From positions 1 to 64,000 of the forward strand of contig JADJRI010000019.1 in the NCBI GenBank assembly GCA_016712275.1: 64,000 nucleotides of DNA, written 5' to 3'. Below are positions 10,087-20,556 of this stretch, piece after piece (the stretch's first letter is position 1; every line of letters begins with the position of its first letter). This DNA comes from Planctomycetota bacterium (GTDB lineage Bacteria; Planctomycetota; Phycisphaerae; UBA1845; UTPLA1). The translations under genes and the position numbers were made by a program. A model generated the notes under the pieces. The model made no database searches. It was given only the letters and a program-made list of their open reading frames with translations, and was not told where the DNA came from.

Positions 10087-11200
10087 CGGACGCAAAGCCG
10101 GCAGTCATCCACTTGCTCGATTCGACTGCATGCACGACGGCCAGCTCTCCCGGCTTGATTTCTCCCTCGCGCACCATCTGGTCGAAGTGCAGAAGGGTGG
10201 CCGCGCCGCCGCAGTATCCGATCTTGTTGCTGCGGAACTTGATGTTGTCCCGCTGGATGTGCAGCTTGTCGAGGAAGGCCGGAATATGGTCTTCATAGAG
10301 CTGTGTCGTCGGAATCGAAACGACGTAGTGATTCACCGTACCGGGGTCGATTTTGAGACGCGTCGTGAAATTGACCAGGCCCTGCAACAGCAATGGGGCG
10401 GCGTTGTCATTCACGGCCGTGAAATCCTGCCAGAGGTGGTGAAGGCCTTCGTTGTATAGCTCGGGAATTTGCTGTGTTGTCTTCATCAAGTCCGCCGCGG
10501 CGCCGCCGGCGGTCATGCCGGAAGGGCGGCCAGCGCCGACTGATTCGACAAACGTATCAATGACGCGATGACTCGTATCGCTCGGGTCGGCTGCCTTCAG
10601 GACAACCGCACCCGCACCGTCCGCGAGGATCCATCGGAGGGCGGCGTGAACTTTGTCGACTTTGGGCTGATTGAAGTAGCACGAGCGAAGATATATGGAG
10701 GAAAGCTGGCTGTAGCAAACGAGCGCGGTCTTGTATCGACCTGTGCGAATCGCATCAAAGGCAATTTGCATGCTCTTGCCGACGCCGGAACAATTTGAGT
10801 GGACTTCCAGTTCGGCGCAAGCCTGAATCGCCAGTCGCTCCTGAAGCAGCGCGCTGGTGGGAGGTGTGCTTTGATCGTAAGACGGGCACGAAATAATCAG
10901 CAGCTCGATTTCCTGCGGCTCCATGTCCGCCATTTCGAGTGCGCGCCGTGCGGCCTGTTCCGCCAGCGTGCTGAAGTTGTGGGTCATGTCGCCGGTTTCA
11001 GGATCGACCGCGAAGTGGCGCGTCTTGACGCCACCACGATCCAACATTTCTTGGCCGAGATTGCCTACGAATCTTTTGACTTTCGTGGGCGCGTTTTCCA
11101 ATGGGCCAAGAATGGCTTCGACGCGATCATTCGGAACCGGTGGGCCGGGAAGAAAACTACCGGTCCCAGCGATTTTGACAGGTATGAGTGACAATGACAT
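10080..11200 (-). CDS. 3-oxoacyl-ACP synthase III family protein (FabH-like), 3' frameshift
   Basis: The start VKIAGTGSFLPGPPVPND is that of thiolase-fold KAS III enzymes. The catalytic Cys lies in VHSNCSGVG, the presumed Asn in SNKIGYCGGA, and a His in PGTVNHYVV, where normal FabH has the HQA motif. The sequence near 10091-10098 needs one added base (TTTGC-GTCC to TTTGCCGTCC); the protein then ends GFAVRW-stop at 10080-10082, as expected for the family. Without it the frame runs on into nonsense. GGGAG stands six bases before the ATG at 11200. A dedicated FabI lies elsewhere in the window, and this gene is grouped with a methyltransferase and a reductase, so a special lipid or ketide product is more likely than housekeeping FabH. 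Confidence 0.85.
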
Positions 11201-11604
11201 AGGTCTCCCAGTAAGCGCTCATGGCGAATCTGATGACGTATGGACCTGCGCACCATAACGACATCTTCCGCAACCTCGCGGTTGGACGGATGCGAAGCCG
11301 CGTATCATAGCAGCAGTCAAACCGGCTGTGGAGTCTACTTGCCGACTTCGCTCTGAAATAGCACCGTCATTTTCGACCGGCGACATGATAACCGCGTCCT
11401 TACTTTACGCAACAAAGCGGGCCTCGGCCTCAAATCGAGATTCATTAGTTTATTGCTCATAAGTAGTTGCGGGCCTCTCGAAGATGGGACAGCCGCCCCG
11501 GAATCGCGTTTACCGCCGGCATTCAGCATGATTAGGACTGGATTGAAGGGTTGTGACCGTTGGTCTTGCAAATCAATCCAAGGGGCTTTGAAATCACGCG
11601 CACC
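11201..11604. other. Intergenic, divergent between KAS III-like and epimerase genes
   Basis: About 400 bases separate the divergent starts. Promoters for both directions should lie here, but I found no convincing -35/-10 pair. The segment 11484-11500 (GGACAGCCGCCCCGGAA) resembles part of a hairpin repeat near 39340. No open frame of gene-like quality. Confidence 0.5.
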
Positions 11605-12621
11605 ATGAAGATCACTTGGAAACGAATCAAAATCTCTCCGGCATCGGTCTTTCGAACCGCTAAGGCTGTTCGCACGGACAAGGAGACAATCTGGGTCCAA
11701 ATCAAGCACGAGGGAACCGTTGGATGGGGTGAGGCCGTTCCGATGGACACCTATCGTCAGACGCTTGAGTCGGCCGAGGAAACGCTTGGCGCTGTTTCCG
11801 AGCTTTTAGCAACGCGCGATCCGAGACACATTGAAGAATTGAGCGAAGAATTGGTCGCACGATTTGACAAACAGTTGGCGACCGTGGCCGCCATTGATGC
11901 CGCATTGCACGATTGGGTCGGGAAGAAATATGGCTTGTCCACAGTTACGATGCTGGGATTAAACCCGGCTCGAATTCCGGTGACGTCTTTTTCCATCGGA
12001 ATTGATACTCCACAGGTTGTTGCCGAAAAAACAAAGGCTGCGGCCGGATTTCCCATATTCAAAGTCAAAGTCGGAACGCCGGAAGGCGACATCGCATTGA
12101 AGACCATTCGGGAATTTGCCCCTAAAAAAACAGTGCGCGTTGATGCAAACATGGGTTGGACCGTCGAACAGGCCCTGGAGCAACTGCCAAGGCTCCGTGA
12201 GCTGCGTGTCGAGTTTGTAGAGCAGCCCATCGCGGCGAATGATCTTGAGGGACTTCGCCGACTGAAGGAAGCCGCGATTATTCCCATCGTGGCGGACGAA
12301 AGTTGCGTTCGTCCCGGTGACGTGTTGCGGCTGGCGGGCTGCGTCGATGGAATCAATATCAAGCTCGGGAAGTGCGGCGGGATTCGCCCGGCCATGAAGA
12401 TGATTCATCTGGCCCGGGCATTGGGGATGAAGATCATGTTGGGCTGCATGATCGAAAGCTCGCTGGGCATCGCCGCCGCCGCCCAACTGGCCCCGCTGGT
12501 TGATTGGCTCGACTTGGACGGGCATCTCTTAATCAAGGACGACCCATTTATCGGGCTTGGCGGGCAGGGGGGACGGCTGATGATCGGCGGTTCTCAGGGG
12601 CTGGGTGTTCGGCCTGTCTGA
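11605..12621 (+). CDS. Dipeptide epimerase, enolase superfamily (L-Ala-D/L-Glu type)
   Basis: The full enolase-superfamily barrel is present. The N-terminal capping domain (GWGEAVP) is followed by the Lys-x-Lys acid/base pair in FKVKVGTPEG, metal ligands Asp in VDANMGW, Glu in EQPI and Asp-Glu in VADES, then the second catalytic Lys in INIKLGKCGGI. The C-terminal LDLDGHL supplies the DxD motif that typically contacts the dipeptide ammonium group in epimerases. Such enzymes epimerise L-Ala-D-Glu and related dipeptides during murein peptide recycling. I chose the ATG at 11605, where the family starts; no ribosome-binding site is obvious. The true dipeptide specificity is not readable from sequence. 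Confidence 0.87.
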   Translation: MKITWKRIKISPASVFRTAKAVRTDKETIWVQIKHEGTVGWGEAVPMDTYRQTLESAEETLGAVSELLATRDPRHIEELSEELVARFDKQLATVAAIDAALHDWVGKKYGLSTVTMLGLNPARIPVTSFSIGIDTPQVVAEKTKAAAGFPIFKVKVGTPEGDIALKTIREFAPKKTVRVDANMGWTVEQALEQLPRLRELRVEFVEQPIAANDLEGLRRLKEAAIIPIVADESCVRPGDVLRLAGCVDGINIKLGKCGGIRPAMKMIHLARALGMKIMLGCMIESSLGIAAAAQLAPLVDWLDLDGHLLIKDDPFIGLGGQGGRLMIGGSQGLGVRPV

Positions 12622-12957
12622 AACCGATCCGAAAAAAATGATGCGAATTATTTTTTCCAACCGTTGACCTTCGGGTCGAGCGGGTAACAATGTGATAGGA
12701 CTTTTTGCCGGACGAATCGGGGCGGCCCTTATGGTGCCTCGAACCTCTCCCAAGCGGTCGCTCAGATCTTTGAGATCGAAGGCTTCTTCCGCTCGTTCGG
12801 TTGTCCACCTCGCTGGTTTTTGAACGATGGTTCCGCGCGCTTGTCCGCGCCGGCGATGGCACCGCCCCCGAAATTCGCGTCGGGGTACCTTCGCAGGCCG
12901 GATCGGTAAACGGATCGACGCAAAGGATTCGCCTCGCGAATCGAAGGAGAGAAAGCG
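12622..12957. other. Intergenic region upstream of the GntR-type gene
   Basis: About 335 bases without a credible gene; the longest open frames are Arg/Pro-rich shadows. The stretch at 12630-12660 has an A run and a T run (CCGAAAAAAATGATG...ATTATTTTTTCC) that could form a weak hairpin. AAGGAGA at 12943-12949 is the ribosome-binding site of the next gene. Confidence 0.45.
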
Positions 12958-14193
12958 ATGCATCATGTGAATGAGGGACGTTCTTCAATGGGCGCCAATG
13001 GGAAGCCGACGCGACTGAGTTACAAGTTTCAGCGATTGCGCGAGCGAATTCGATCGGCCATTTTGAACGGCGAGTTTCAGGATCGACTGCCGGGCGAGCG
13101 CGAGCTGGGCAAACTCTTCAGCGCCAATGCCAAGACAATCAACAAGGCGCCATGCGATCTCAGCAGCGAGGGGCTGCTGGTTCGGCAGATCGGCCGGGGC
13201 ACCTTTGTGGCATCGCAGCGGCAGGGCGAAAACAGCCACCGGGCGATGCGCCTCTGCTGTTTCATGCCGGAGATCGGCGCGGAGACATTCCTGCAAAAGA
13301 GAATCTTCGATTCGCTGCGGATCGAAGCCCAAACACAGGGACATGCCCTGCAGCGCGCGGTCTATGACGAGACCGGCGACGTAAAGCTGACGGACTGGTC
13401 TTCGCAAATGCGCCGGGCCACCGATGGCATTCTGTGCATTCCCGGTTCACCGCTTTCGGGTCAGTGCGGCCATGCGGGTGAAGCGCTGATGCTCGAAGCG
13501 CATCGGCGGCGCGTGCAGATCGTGGTGCTCGGGGCCTGCGCGGCGGAATCGAAGCTCAACGCGGTCGTGCCGGATTTTGTCGATGCGGGCTTTAGGCTGA
13601 GCGAGCATCTCTATCGGCTGGGCTGTGACACGGTCGTGGCAGTACACGGCTATAACGGCCGCGAGGTCGAGGCCGTGGTCAACGGCGCGCGGACGGCGGC
13701 GGCGCGGTATAGCGGCGCGGTTCGGACGTGTCCGCTTCGAGCTTCAACGGAAGGAGTGCCAACGGCCGTTTGCATCGATGCCTGTTTTAACGAAGCGACC
13801 GCCACGCGGGATCGGGCGCAGCTCGGTCCGATTGTCGGCGTTTTGCTGATCGGTCTCGAAGCACTGCGGTTTGCGCGGACGAACGACAAGTTGATGAAGC
13901 GATGGCGCGCCGGCGAAATCGCGATTACGACGGTGCTCGATGCCGGCGACACGTGCGCGGCCGAGATGGAAATGACCTCTTACGAAGTGCCGGCCGATCG
14001 GCTGGCCGCGTGGGGTCTCAAGCTGCTGGGCGAAGTGACGCCGGGCCAGCGGCCTGTGGAAGTTGTGATTCCGGGGGTTTTGAAGGTTCGCAATTCGATT
14101 TCGCCGGAAGCGCCGGCGGCAGCGACCGGCCATCGCGAGGCGAAGGCGGCGACATCGCCGAGCAAGGCGGGAGTGAAGGAAATTGCGATCTAG
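12958..14193 (+). CDS. GntR-family transcriptional regulator with LacI-like effector domain
   Basis: Residues about 15-75 form the GntR winged helix: LSYKFQRLRERIRSAILNGE, then LPGERELGKLF and the wing with LSSEGLLVRQIGRGTFVAS. Typical members have SERELA and TVRKAL; here GERELG and TINKAP, so the recognition helix is unusual. The remaining 300 residues have a periplasmic-binding-protein-like pattern (RIFDSLRIEAQTQGH, DGILCIPGSP, VVPDFVDAGFRLSEHLYRLGCDTVVAV), as in AraR-type sugar regulators. AAGGAGA sits 8 bases before the ATG. It is convergent with the GH31 gene and near a sugar ABC operon, so a carbohydrate regulator is likely. The tail after residue 390 is Ala-rich. Confidence 0.82.
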   Translation: MHHVNEGRSSMGANGKPTRLSYKFQRLRERIRSAILNGEFQDRLPGERELGKLFSANAKTINKAPCDLSSEGLLVRQIGRGTFVASQRQGENSHRAMRLCCFMPEIGAETFLQKRIFDSLRIEAQTQGHALQRAVYDETGDVKLTDWSSQMRRATDGILCIPGSPLSGQCGHAGEALMLEAHRRRVQIVVLGACAAESKLNAVVPDFVDAGFRLSEHLYRLGCDTVVAVHGYNGREVEAVVNGARTAAARYSGAVRTCPLRASTEGVPTAVCIDACFNEATATRDRAQLGPIVGVLLIGLEALRFARTNDKLMKRWRAGEIAITTVLDAGDTCAAEMEMTSYEVPADRLAAWGLKLLGEVTPGQRPVEVVIPGVLKVRNSISPEAPAAATGHREAKAATSPSKAGVKEIAI

Positions 14194-14556
14194 GGTTGGC
14201 TATGGAGCGAAGTTAGAGATAGATTTGTAGCGTCCGGCCCCCGTGCCGGACGAAGTATGAGCGAAAGAAACGTCCGGCCTGAGTTTGCCAGCAATGGCGG
14301 GCGCCGGACAAGAGCGTTGCACGAGTATGCGGCGCTCGATTGTGTGTGGCGATAGCGTCCCCCGCCTCGCGTGGGGATGGATTGTCACCGATCGAGCGCC
14401 GGCGTTTTTTTTGCGCTGCGATTTTGGTTGGCATCGTACGAATATGCGTTGATTGTTTAGCCCAACTCCGAAGGAGTGGGGAGAACGAGCGAGATTGCAG
14501 TGCCACACCTCCGGCGAGAGGGTGCCGTTCTGGTTCGTGCTTGATGCGATGAGTTT
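14194..14556. repeat. Intergenic region with hairpin repeats between convergent genes
   Basis: No credible gene. It holds a perfect 8-base inverted repeat, CGTCCGGC/GCCGGACG at 14231-14252, with further copies of the half site at 14269-14276 and around 14311. A second unit at 14455-14493 starts TTTAGCCCAACTCC-GAA-GGAGTGGGG and ends GAGCGAG. It matches the unit at 20557-20592, in which the stem bases differ but remain paired. These are dispersed palindromic elements. Confidence 0.6.
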
Positions 14557-17500
14557 TCACTCGCCAGCGCTTTGTGATCGCTGAGGTGTCGTGCGCGTTC
14601 GAACCTGTGTCAGCGGTTTGCCATCCGGCGATTCGAGGTGGACGCAGAAGCCCCAGTCGCCGCCGCCTTGGTTGATCTTCAGCAGCAATTCGTTTTCGCC
14701 TTTCTTCAGTTTCACCGGCACGCGGTTTTGCTTTGAGGTATAGGGCCGGCCGACATTCACGCGGAAAACTTCCTCGTTGTTATGTCGGACGATGCAGCCG
14801 TCGTCGGTGCCGAAGGCGAGTACGGCGTCGATGTCATACGGGGCGTCGAGGTAGGTGAGGGCGTAGGCGACGCATTCGTATACGCGGCCATTGAAGACTT
14901 CGTCAAAGTCGATGAAGAATTCGTCGGTAAGGTTGGTGTCGGGCGTGATCTTTCGTTCGACGAGCTGCCATTTGATTTTGCGGTTGTCCTTGCCGGCATA
15001 TTCGGCGGCGAAGTCGATTTTGTCTTCGGGCGGAAATTTGGTGTCGAAGGATTTGGCGAAGGGGACATCGAAGGGGCCGAGGATTTGCCAGGAGCCGATG
15101 GAGGGGAGAATTGTCTGGTGCAAGGGCAAGCTGATAATTCGTCCGCTGCAATTCAACCTGATTTCACCTTCGAGTGAAGTGGTCTGACTTAGCGATGGAA
15201 CTGGAAAAACATAAGTCGCCATTCCATTTCGTGGATTAGGTTTTGACGTTGATGGATCAGGATCGATTCTCTGATTACCTTGCGTAAGCGTCACTTCGAT
15301 GTCGCAATCGCCGAAGCCAGTTATTTTATTGGTAATTTCGAATTGGATGGCGACTTGGTTGCTTTCCTTCAGGTCATTCGCGGGCCTGAACTTGATTCTT
15401 CGAAAGATACCGAGCATTCGTGATGCCCATCGCTGTTTGTCTTGTTCGTTCAGTTTTGAATCCAACAACCGATTGAGCGATAGTTGATTGAGGTCCGGCA
15501 TTTTCTCGTTTTCGTTTGGCGGAAATGGTATTTCGCCATTGGGCGGCACAAGCTCATCGATTTTGGTTGATATCGGATACATCATCCGAAATGGAATTTC
15601 GTCGGGCTTGATACTGTCGGCCGAACGTTCAAACGTAATCTCGATGACTTGTTTGGTCGTGGCTTTTGCGGGCGGAAGGACGATTACTGGCCCTCCCACA
15701 TCGGGATTCGATCGCCATACTACCGGTTTATCAAAGGCCTCGTAGGTTCTCAGGTCGTCAGACGTACCATATTTTCCGTCTGGTCCAGCCGTCAGAATTA
15801 CAAATTCATCACGTTCTGGACGCTCCGGTGTCAGTGACACCTTGTTCACACTGACAGTTTCCGCACGTGTGCATGCGTTGAAAAGTTTCAGGTCCCATTG
15901 AATTTCCGTAGAATTGCCTTCAACAGGCTCCCTCTTTGGAAGTACCTCGATACTCATTTTTTTGCCTTGTCGATCAAATCTCACAGATATACGGCCCGCG
16001 TCGGCAGTGGAGCTGGATTCTTGGCTTGGGCAATCGTAATACAATTCGCCACTTCCGGAATTCGCCACAAAAATGTTCAGAGCCAAGCGTTCGGGTGCGC
16101 TAGGTTTTGAGGAAACAACTTGTTCGCCGAAGAGTGCGGGATGGTCACACAGAACATAATCCGTTGAAACAAATTGCTTCGTTGGTATTACGGCCCCCGC
16201 CCGCGCAAACAACGGTATCTCATCCAGCGGCACGACAAGGCGCGCCGTCGTCGGCCCCTCATACTGCCTCCCCGTAAACCAATTCACCCACTTCCCCGGC
16301 GGAATCCACACTTCCACCATCGCGCAGCCGCTGATTGGATCCGCCGGTTCCACCACCGGGCTCACGAGCAGGTCGTCGCCGAACATGTATTCGTTTTTCC
16401 ACGTGTACGCCTCGTCCAGCTCCGGCCATTCGTAGTAGAGGGGGCGGCAGAGGGGGATGCCGCTGTCGTGGCACTTTCGGGCCATTGTGTAGATGTAGGG
16501 GATTAGTTCGTATCGGAATTGATAGGCCTTCCGCGCCGCCTCGAAATACACCTTCGGGAATTTCCAGATTCGCCGCTCGGCCAGCGGGTTTTTCGTCGTG
16601 TGCGTGCGGAGGATCGGACTCAAAGCGCCCCATTGAATCCATCGCACATACAACTCCGGATCGACCGGCCCCGGCTGGTGGCCGCCGATATCGTGGCTCC
16701 AGTAGGCGTAGCCGACGTTACCGGCCGTCGCGGTGAAGTAGGGCTGAAACGCGAGCGACGGCCAGTTGCAGAACGTGTCGCCGCTAAAGCCGATCTGGTA
16801 GCGGTGGTTTCCGAGGCCGCCCCAGCGGCTGAAGATGAGCGGGCGTTTGCCGGTCTCATCGGCGCGGTCGGCCATGTCCTGCCAGTGGAGGTGGTTGAGG
16901 GCCATGAGCGGATCGAGGTTTTTGATTTTTGTGTCCGAACCCTGCTGCCAGTCCATCCACCAGAAGTCGATGCCCATTTTTTCGAGCGGGTGATGCAGGA
17001 ATTTGAAATAGGCATCGACGAATTTCGGATCGGTGCAGTCGAACGGGATTTTGTCGGTCTTTTCCGGATCGAGGCCCATCGCCTTGCAGACTTCGGGAAA
17101 CGCCTTCTCGTGTTTGCCCACGCCATCGGCCGGGTGGAGGTTGAGTGTGACTTTCAGTCCCTGCTCGTGCGCCCATTTCAGGAAACCTTCGGGGTCGGGA
17201 AAGTACTTCGGGTTCCATGTGTAGCCGGTCCAGCCGTCGAGGTGCCAGTCCATGTCGATGACGAGGACGTCGAGGGGGACGTCGTTTTCCTTGAACTCTG
17301 CAACAAGCTCGCGAAGTTCGGCATCGCTGTAGGCCCAGTATCGCGACCACCGCGCCGAAGACGAATCGCGGTGGCAGCGGGATCTTGCCGGCGAATTTGG
17401 TGAAATCGCCGAGAGCTTCTTTGTAGTCGTGGCCGTAACCGAAGTAGTACCAGTCGAGCGCGGCGGGGTCCTTGCGTTCGGCGAACCATTGTCGGCCGTC

Positions 17501-18022
17501 TTTGTTGTCGAGCACAGGTTTGCCGGAGTCGTCGACGATGGCCCAGCCGTCGCGGGAGAGGATGCCTTTTTCGAGTTGTGTCGATCCGTTGACACCGTCG
17601 AGTGTGCGAAAGGTGCCGAGCAGGTTGCCAGTATCTTTCGCGCCGGGGGTCCAGACGTTCGGTTTTTTGTCAAACTTGAAAATCTGCGTAATCGAAAGAT
17701 TATTGGCACTGAAGGGCTTGCCGTCGTCTTTGTAACGAATGGAGACATCGGACGTCTTCAGAACATTCGTCCCGGCAGGGTCGGCGGATTGGGTGAATGT
17801 CGCCGTCGGCGTGCGATCGATGAAGGCGAGCGATGGTCGGTCTTCGAAATTGCCGTCGGGCGACCACTCCATGCGGATGAGCCGCGGCGTTAGGGCCGTG
17901 AACCGTGCGTTTCCGGTGATGATCGTGGACTGCTTGGCCGGCTGCGAAGCTGAAGCGTCGCCGGCGAAAACCGACCCGGCTGCGATCGTGAGAACAAGTG
18001 CGATGCAGTTGAAGCCGCGCAT
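14557..18022 (-). CDS. Secreted glycoside hydrolase family 31, frameshifted
   Basis: The signal peptide (MRGFNCIALVLTIAAGSVFA) begins at the ATG 18020-18022 with AGGAG 8 bases upstream. The N-terminal beta domain follows, then PLPPRFVFGA, where the frame changes near 17345-17355. The other frame continues SRYWAYSDAELRELV. The family usually reads GAWWSRYWAYS, so two bases are missing (or one extra). Beyond it are VIDMDWHLDGW, the nucleophile region DFWWMDWQQG, and FSRWGGLGNHRYQIGFSGDT, all GH31. The C-terminal 450 residues are an added beta-rich part ending in a carbohydrate-binding-like domain (WQILGPFD, KKGENELLLKINQG, WGFCVHLESPDG). It probably cleaves alpha-glucosides or alpha-xylosides outside the cell, feeding the adjacent ABC transporter. 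Confidence 0.86.
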
Positions 18023-18063
18023 GAGCTTTCTCCTGAGGAATTGCTGTGCGTTGTTGGCCACCC

Positions 18064-18110
18064 CCTCGGAAGTGTGGAACAGGCTATTAGCCTGTTCCAC
18101 ACTTCCGAGG
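18064..18110. repeat. Perfect 23-bp inverted repeat with one-base centre
   Basis: Both arms read CCTCGGAAGTGTGGAACAGG plus CTA and its exact complement around a single T. The inner core, TGTGGMAC..GGCTA-T-TAGCC..GTKCCACA, recurs at 19361-19409 and, with one wobble, at 24313-24353, while the outer arms differ and yet stay complementary. It lies between the divergent GH31 and ABC permease genes. Confidence 0.85.
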
Positions 18111-18311
18111 AGCGCGCCTTTAATCGTTACTATGCGTTTCACGTCATACTAACCGTTTCACCTTGTTTACACGAGTGCGATTGTTGGGCACAATCGCGCG
18201 CTGGTCGATTGCGCAGTAATAGAGACTTTCCCGCGATCCGCACGGGCAAGCGATAAGGCTGCTTGCCCATGCCACCCATGCGGAGTCGCGAACTTTGATT
18301 CGAGCGCCCGC

Positions 18312-19364
18312 ATGGCAACCGACAGCATTGCCAGAATTCTCCGAGCGAAAGAGGCCGGCCTCGTCGTTGTTGTCATCGTTTTGTATGCGCTGTTGGCCGG
18401 ATTCGGCGGCTCGGTCGAGCGCGACGGCGTGAGCGTCAACACGTTTCTTCAATCGGCGAATCAGGATTTGCTTTTCAAAGAGACGGCCTATTGGGCGATT
18501 ATGGCGATCGGCGCGACGCTCGTCATTATTTCGGGCGGCATCGATCTTTCGATCGGTTCGATTTATTGCCTGTCGGCCGTTGTCGGTGCGATGTTTTTTC
18601 AGCACTTTGGACCGACGGGCGGCGGAGCCGGGGCGTCGGGGGTTTGGGTTCTGCCGGTCGGCGTGGTGGTTTGCCTTGGCACGGGTGCGATATGCGGGCT
18701 GCTGAACGGCGTCATGATTACGGCACTGCGGGTGCATCCGTTCATCATCACGTTGGGCACGATGGCGATCTATCGTGGGCTGGCGTTTGTGATGACCGGC
18801 GGCCAGACGATTCGCAACTTTCCGACGGCACTCACGCACGAATTCATTGGCGTGAACATCAGCGGGCTCTATCCGGTTCCCGCGATCGTCATGGTGCTGA
18901 GTGTAATCGTTGCGGCCATCCTGATGCGAAACAGCGTCGGCGGGCGATATGTGTACGCCATCGGCGGCAATGAAACGGCGAGCCTCTATTCCGGCGTGCG
19001 GGTCAATCGCGTGAAGATCGGCGTTTTCACGATCTCCGGTTTGTGCGGCGGGCTTGCTGCGCTCATTCTGCTGGGCGATTACGGTTCGGCCAATTCGAAC
19101 ACGGGCACCGGCTATGAGTTAAATGTCATTGCCGCATCGGTCGTTGGCGGGGCGAGCCTGTCCGGCGGGCGCGGTACGGCCTTCGGCGCGTTTCTTGGCG
19201 CCCTGATCATCAAGCTTATTGAAAAGGCTATCGTGATATTTCAGATCAACCAGGAATACAGCCGGATCATCATCGGCGTCGTCGTGATTTGCGCCGTGGT
19301 GCTGGATCGCGTGAGCGCGAATCTTGTGGAGCGACGCATGACCCGCGCCGGCCGCGAGACGTAG
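18312..19364 (+). CDS. Sugar ABC transporter permease (RbsC/BPD type)
   Basis: The 350-residue protein has eight or more hydrophobic helices and the family motifs ISGGIDLSIGSIYCL near residue 75, LGTMAIYRGLAFVMTGGQTI, and the cytoplasmic coupling segment YAIGGNETASLYSGVRVNRVK. All are characteristic of the ribose/xylose/galactose permease family. It forms the membrane channel with the downstream ATPase and lipoprotein. Its TAG stop lies inside a large perfect inverted repeat. The three transporter genes are in one direction, so they probably form an operon transcribed away from GH31, whose products could be its substrate. Confidence 0.92.
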   Translation: MATDSIARILRAKEAGLVVVVIVLYALLAGFGGSVERDGVSVNTFLQSANQDLLFKETAYWAIMAIGATLVIISGGIDLSIGSIYCLSAVVGAMFFQHFGPTGGGAGASGVWVLPVGVVVCLGTGAICGLLNGVMITALRVHPFIITLGTMAIYRGLAFVMTGGQTIRNFPTALTHEFIGVNISGLYPVPAIVMVLSVIVAAILMRNSVGGRYVYAIGGNETASLYSGVRVNRVKIGVFTISGLCGGLAALILLGDYGSANSNTGTGYELNVIAASVVGGASLSGGRGTAFGAFLGALIIKLIEKAIVIFQINQEYSRIIIGVVVICAVVLDRVSANLVERRMTRAGRET

Positions 19365-19409
19365 CATGAGTGTGGCACCGGCTATTAGCCGGTGCCACAC
19401 TCATGCTAC
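19361..19409. repeat. Perfect 24-bp inverted repeat overlapping the permease stop codon
   Basis: The arm GTAGCATGAGTGTGGCACCG plus GCTA pairs exactly with the right arm around a single T. The permease stop codon (19362-19364) is in the left arm. It is the second member of the family at 18064 and 24313. Within an operon it may act as an mRNA-stabilising or attenuating hairpin; no T run follows, so it is not a standard terminator. Confidence 0.85.
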
Positions 19410-19452
19410 TGACTATTCGGCAATGCAACGCCAAGTTTATTGGAGATGTCTC

Positions 19453-20463
19453 ATGTCCATACGGTTCATACGCTTTGGAATCAAATGCTGCATAATTCTT
19501 TCACTACTCTCCGGCTGCGATAACAAGCCGCAAGGCAATTCGAATTCCACCCCTCATTCGGGTGGCGACAAGAAATCATACAAGATCGCTCTCATCGCCA
19601 AGAGCCAGGGCAATCAGGTCTTTCAGGCCGCCCGCGTCGGCGCGGAGGATGCCGCGAAAGACCTGAGTGCGAAGCTCGGTGTGCAAATCACCATCGACTG
19701 GCGCACGCCCAACGAGGAAGACGCCCAAAAACAGGCGGAGACCATCGAGCAACTGGCAGTGCAGGGCGTCGATGGCATCGCCATCAGTTGTAGTGATGCC
19801 TCGACGGTGACATTTGCCATCGACAAGGCCGTCGATCGCGGCACGCAGGTGATGTGCTTCGACTCGGATGCGCCGGCCAGCAAGCGTCTCTGTTTTTTCG
19901 GAGTCGATGACGTGCAGTGCGGGCGGCGCGTGCTGCGCGAGACGGCCAAACTGCTTGGCGACAAGGGCGGAAAAGTCGCGATTCTCGCAGGCAATCAGAC
20001 CGCGCCGAATCTCCAGGCCCGTGTGCGCGGCGTGCGCGAGGAAGCGGCGAAGTATCCCAACATTAAGATCGTCGATGTGTATTACCACGCGGAAACCCCG
20101 CAGGAAGCGACGGCCAAGGTCGAGGAGGTGCAGACGGTGCAGCCGGACATTGCCGCGTGGGCAATGGTCGGCGGGTGGCCGCTGTTTACGGATTCGCTGT
20201 TGAAGTGGGAGCCGGGCAAAGTAAAGATCGTCGCGGTCGATGCGTTGCCGGAGCAGCTTCAGTATGTTCGCAAGGGCATTGCGGAGGTGCTGCTAGCGCA
20301 GCAAGTTTATGATTGGGGATACAAGAGTGTCGAGATTCTGATGGACAAGATTCACGGCAAGAAAGACCCGCCGTCGAAGATGGTCATGTCGGAATTGACG
20401 CCGGTGACGAAAGAGAATGTGGAGGCGTTTGCGAAGAATTGGGAGAAGTGGCTGCGCAAATAA
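19453..20463 (+). CDS. Sugar-binding lipoprotein of the ABC transporter (RbsB type)
   Basis: The frame starts MSIRFIRFGIKCCIILSLLSGC, a lipoprotein signal with the lipobox LSGC, so the mature protein is lipid-anchored. A Thr/Asn/Ser-poor linker follows, then a type I periplasmic binding fold: YKIALIAKSQGNQVFQAARVG, QLAVQGVDGIAISCSDA, GTQVMCFDSDAP and KVAILAGNQTAPNLQARVRG. I chose the ATG at 19453, with GGAG 7 bases upstream, over the 29-codon extension that crosses the hairpin repeat. It captures the sugar and delivers it to the upstream permease. The sugar is not known. Confidence 0.92.
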   Translation: MSIRFIRFGIKCCIILSLLSGCDNKPQGNSNSTPHSGGDKKSYKIALIAKSQGNQVFQAARVGAEDAAKDLSAKLGVQITIDWRTPNEEDAQKQAETIEQLAVQGVDGIAISCSDASTVTFAIDKAVDRGTQVMCFDSDAPASKRLCFFGVDDVQCGRRVLRETAKLLGDKGGKVAILAGNQTAPNLQARVRGVREEAAKYPNIKIVDVYYHAETPQEATAKVEEVQTVQPDIAAWAMVGGWPLFTDSLLKWEPGKVKIVAVDALPEQLQYVRKGIAEVLLAQQVYDWGYKSVEILMDKIHGKKDPPSKMVMSELTPVTKENVEAFAKNWEKWLRK

Positions 20464-20556
20464 TCGCTGAAACGTCAAAACGTCAAAACACCGAAACTGG
20501 ACTTGAGGCCAATGTTGAGTGTGAAATCTGAGTGGGCCGGCCTTTGCACATCCCCT

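Noticed and set aside
12529..12966. Minus-strand open frame of 145 codons in the gap before the GntR gene
   Set aside because: Arg/Pro-rich, overlaps the 3' end of the epimerase gene, and no recognisable start signal.
18064..18110. The palindrome as operator of the GntR-type regulator
   Set aside because: Near-identical cores occur inside the ABC operon and in the unrelated LPS operon, so a dispersed repeat is the better explanation.
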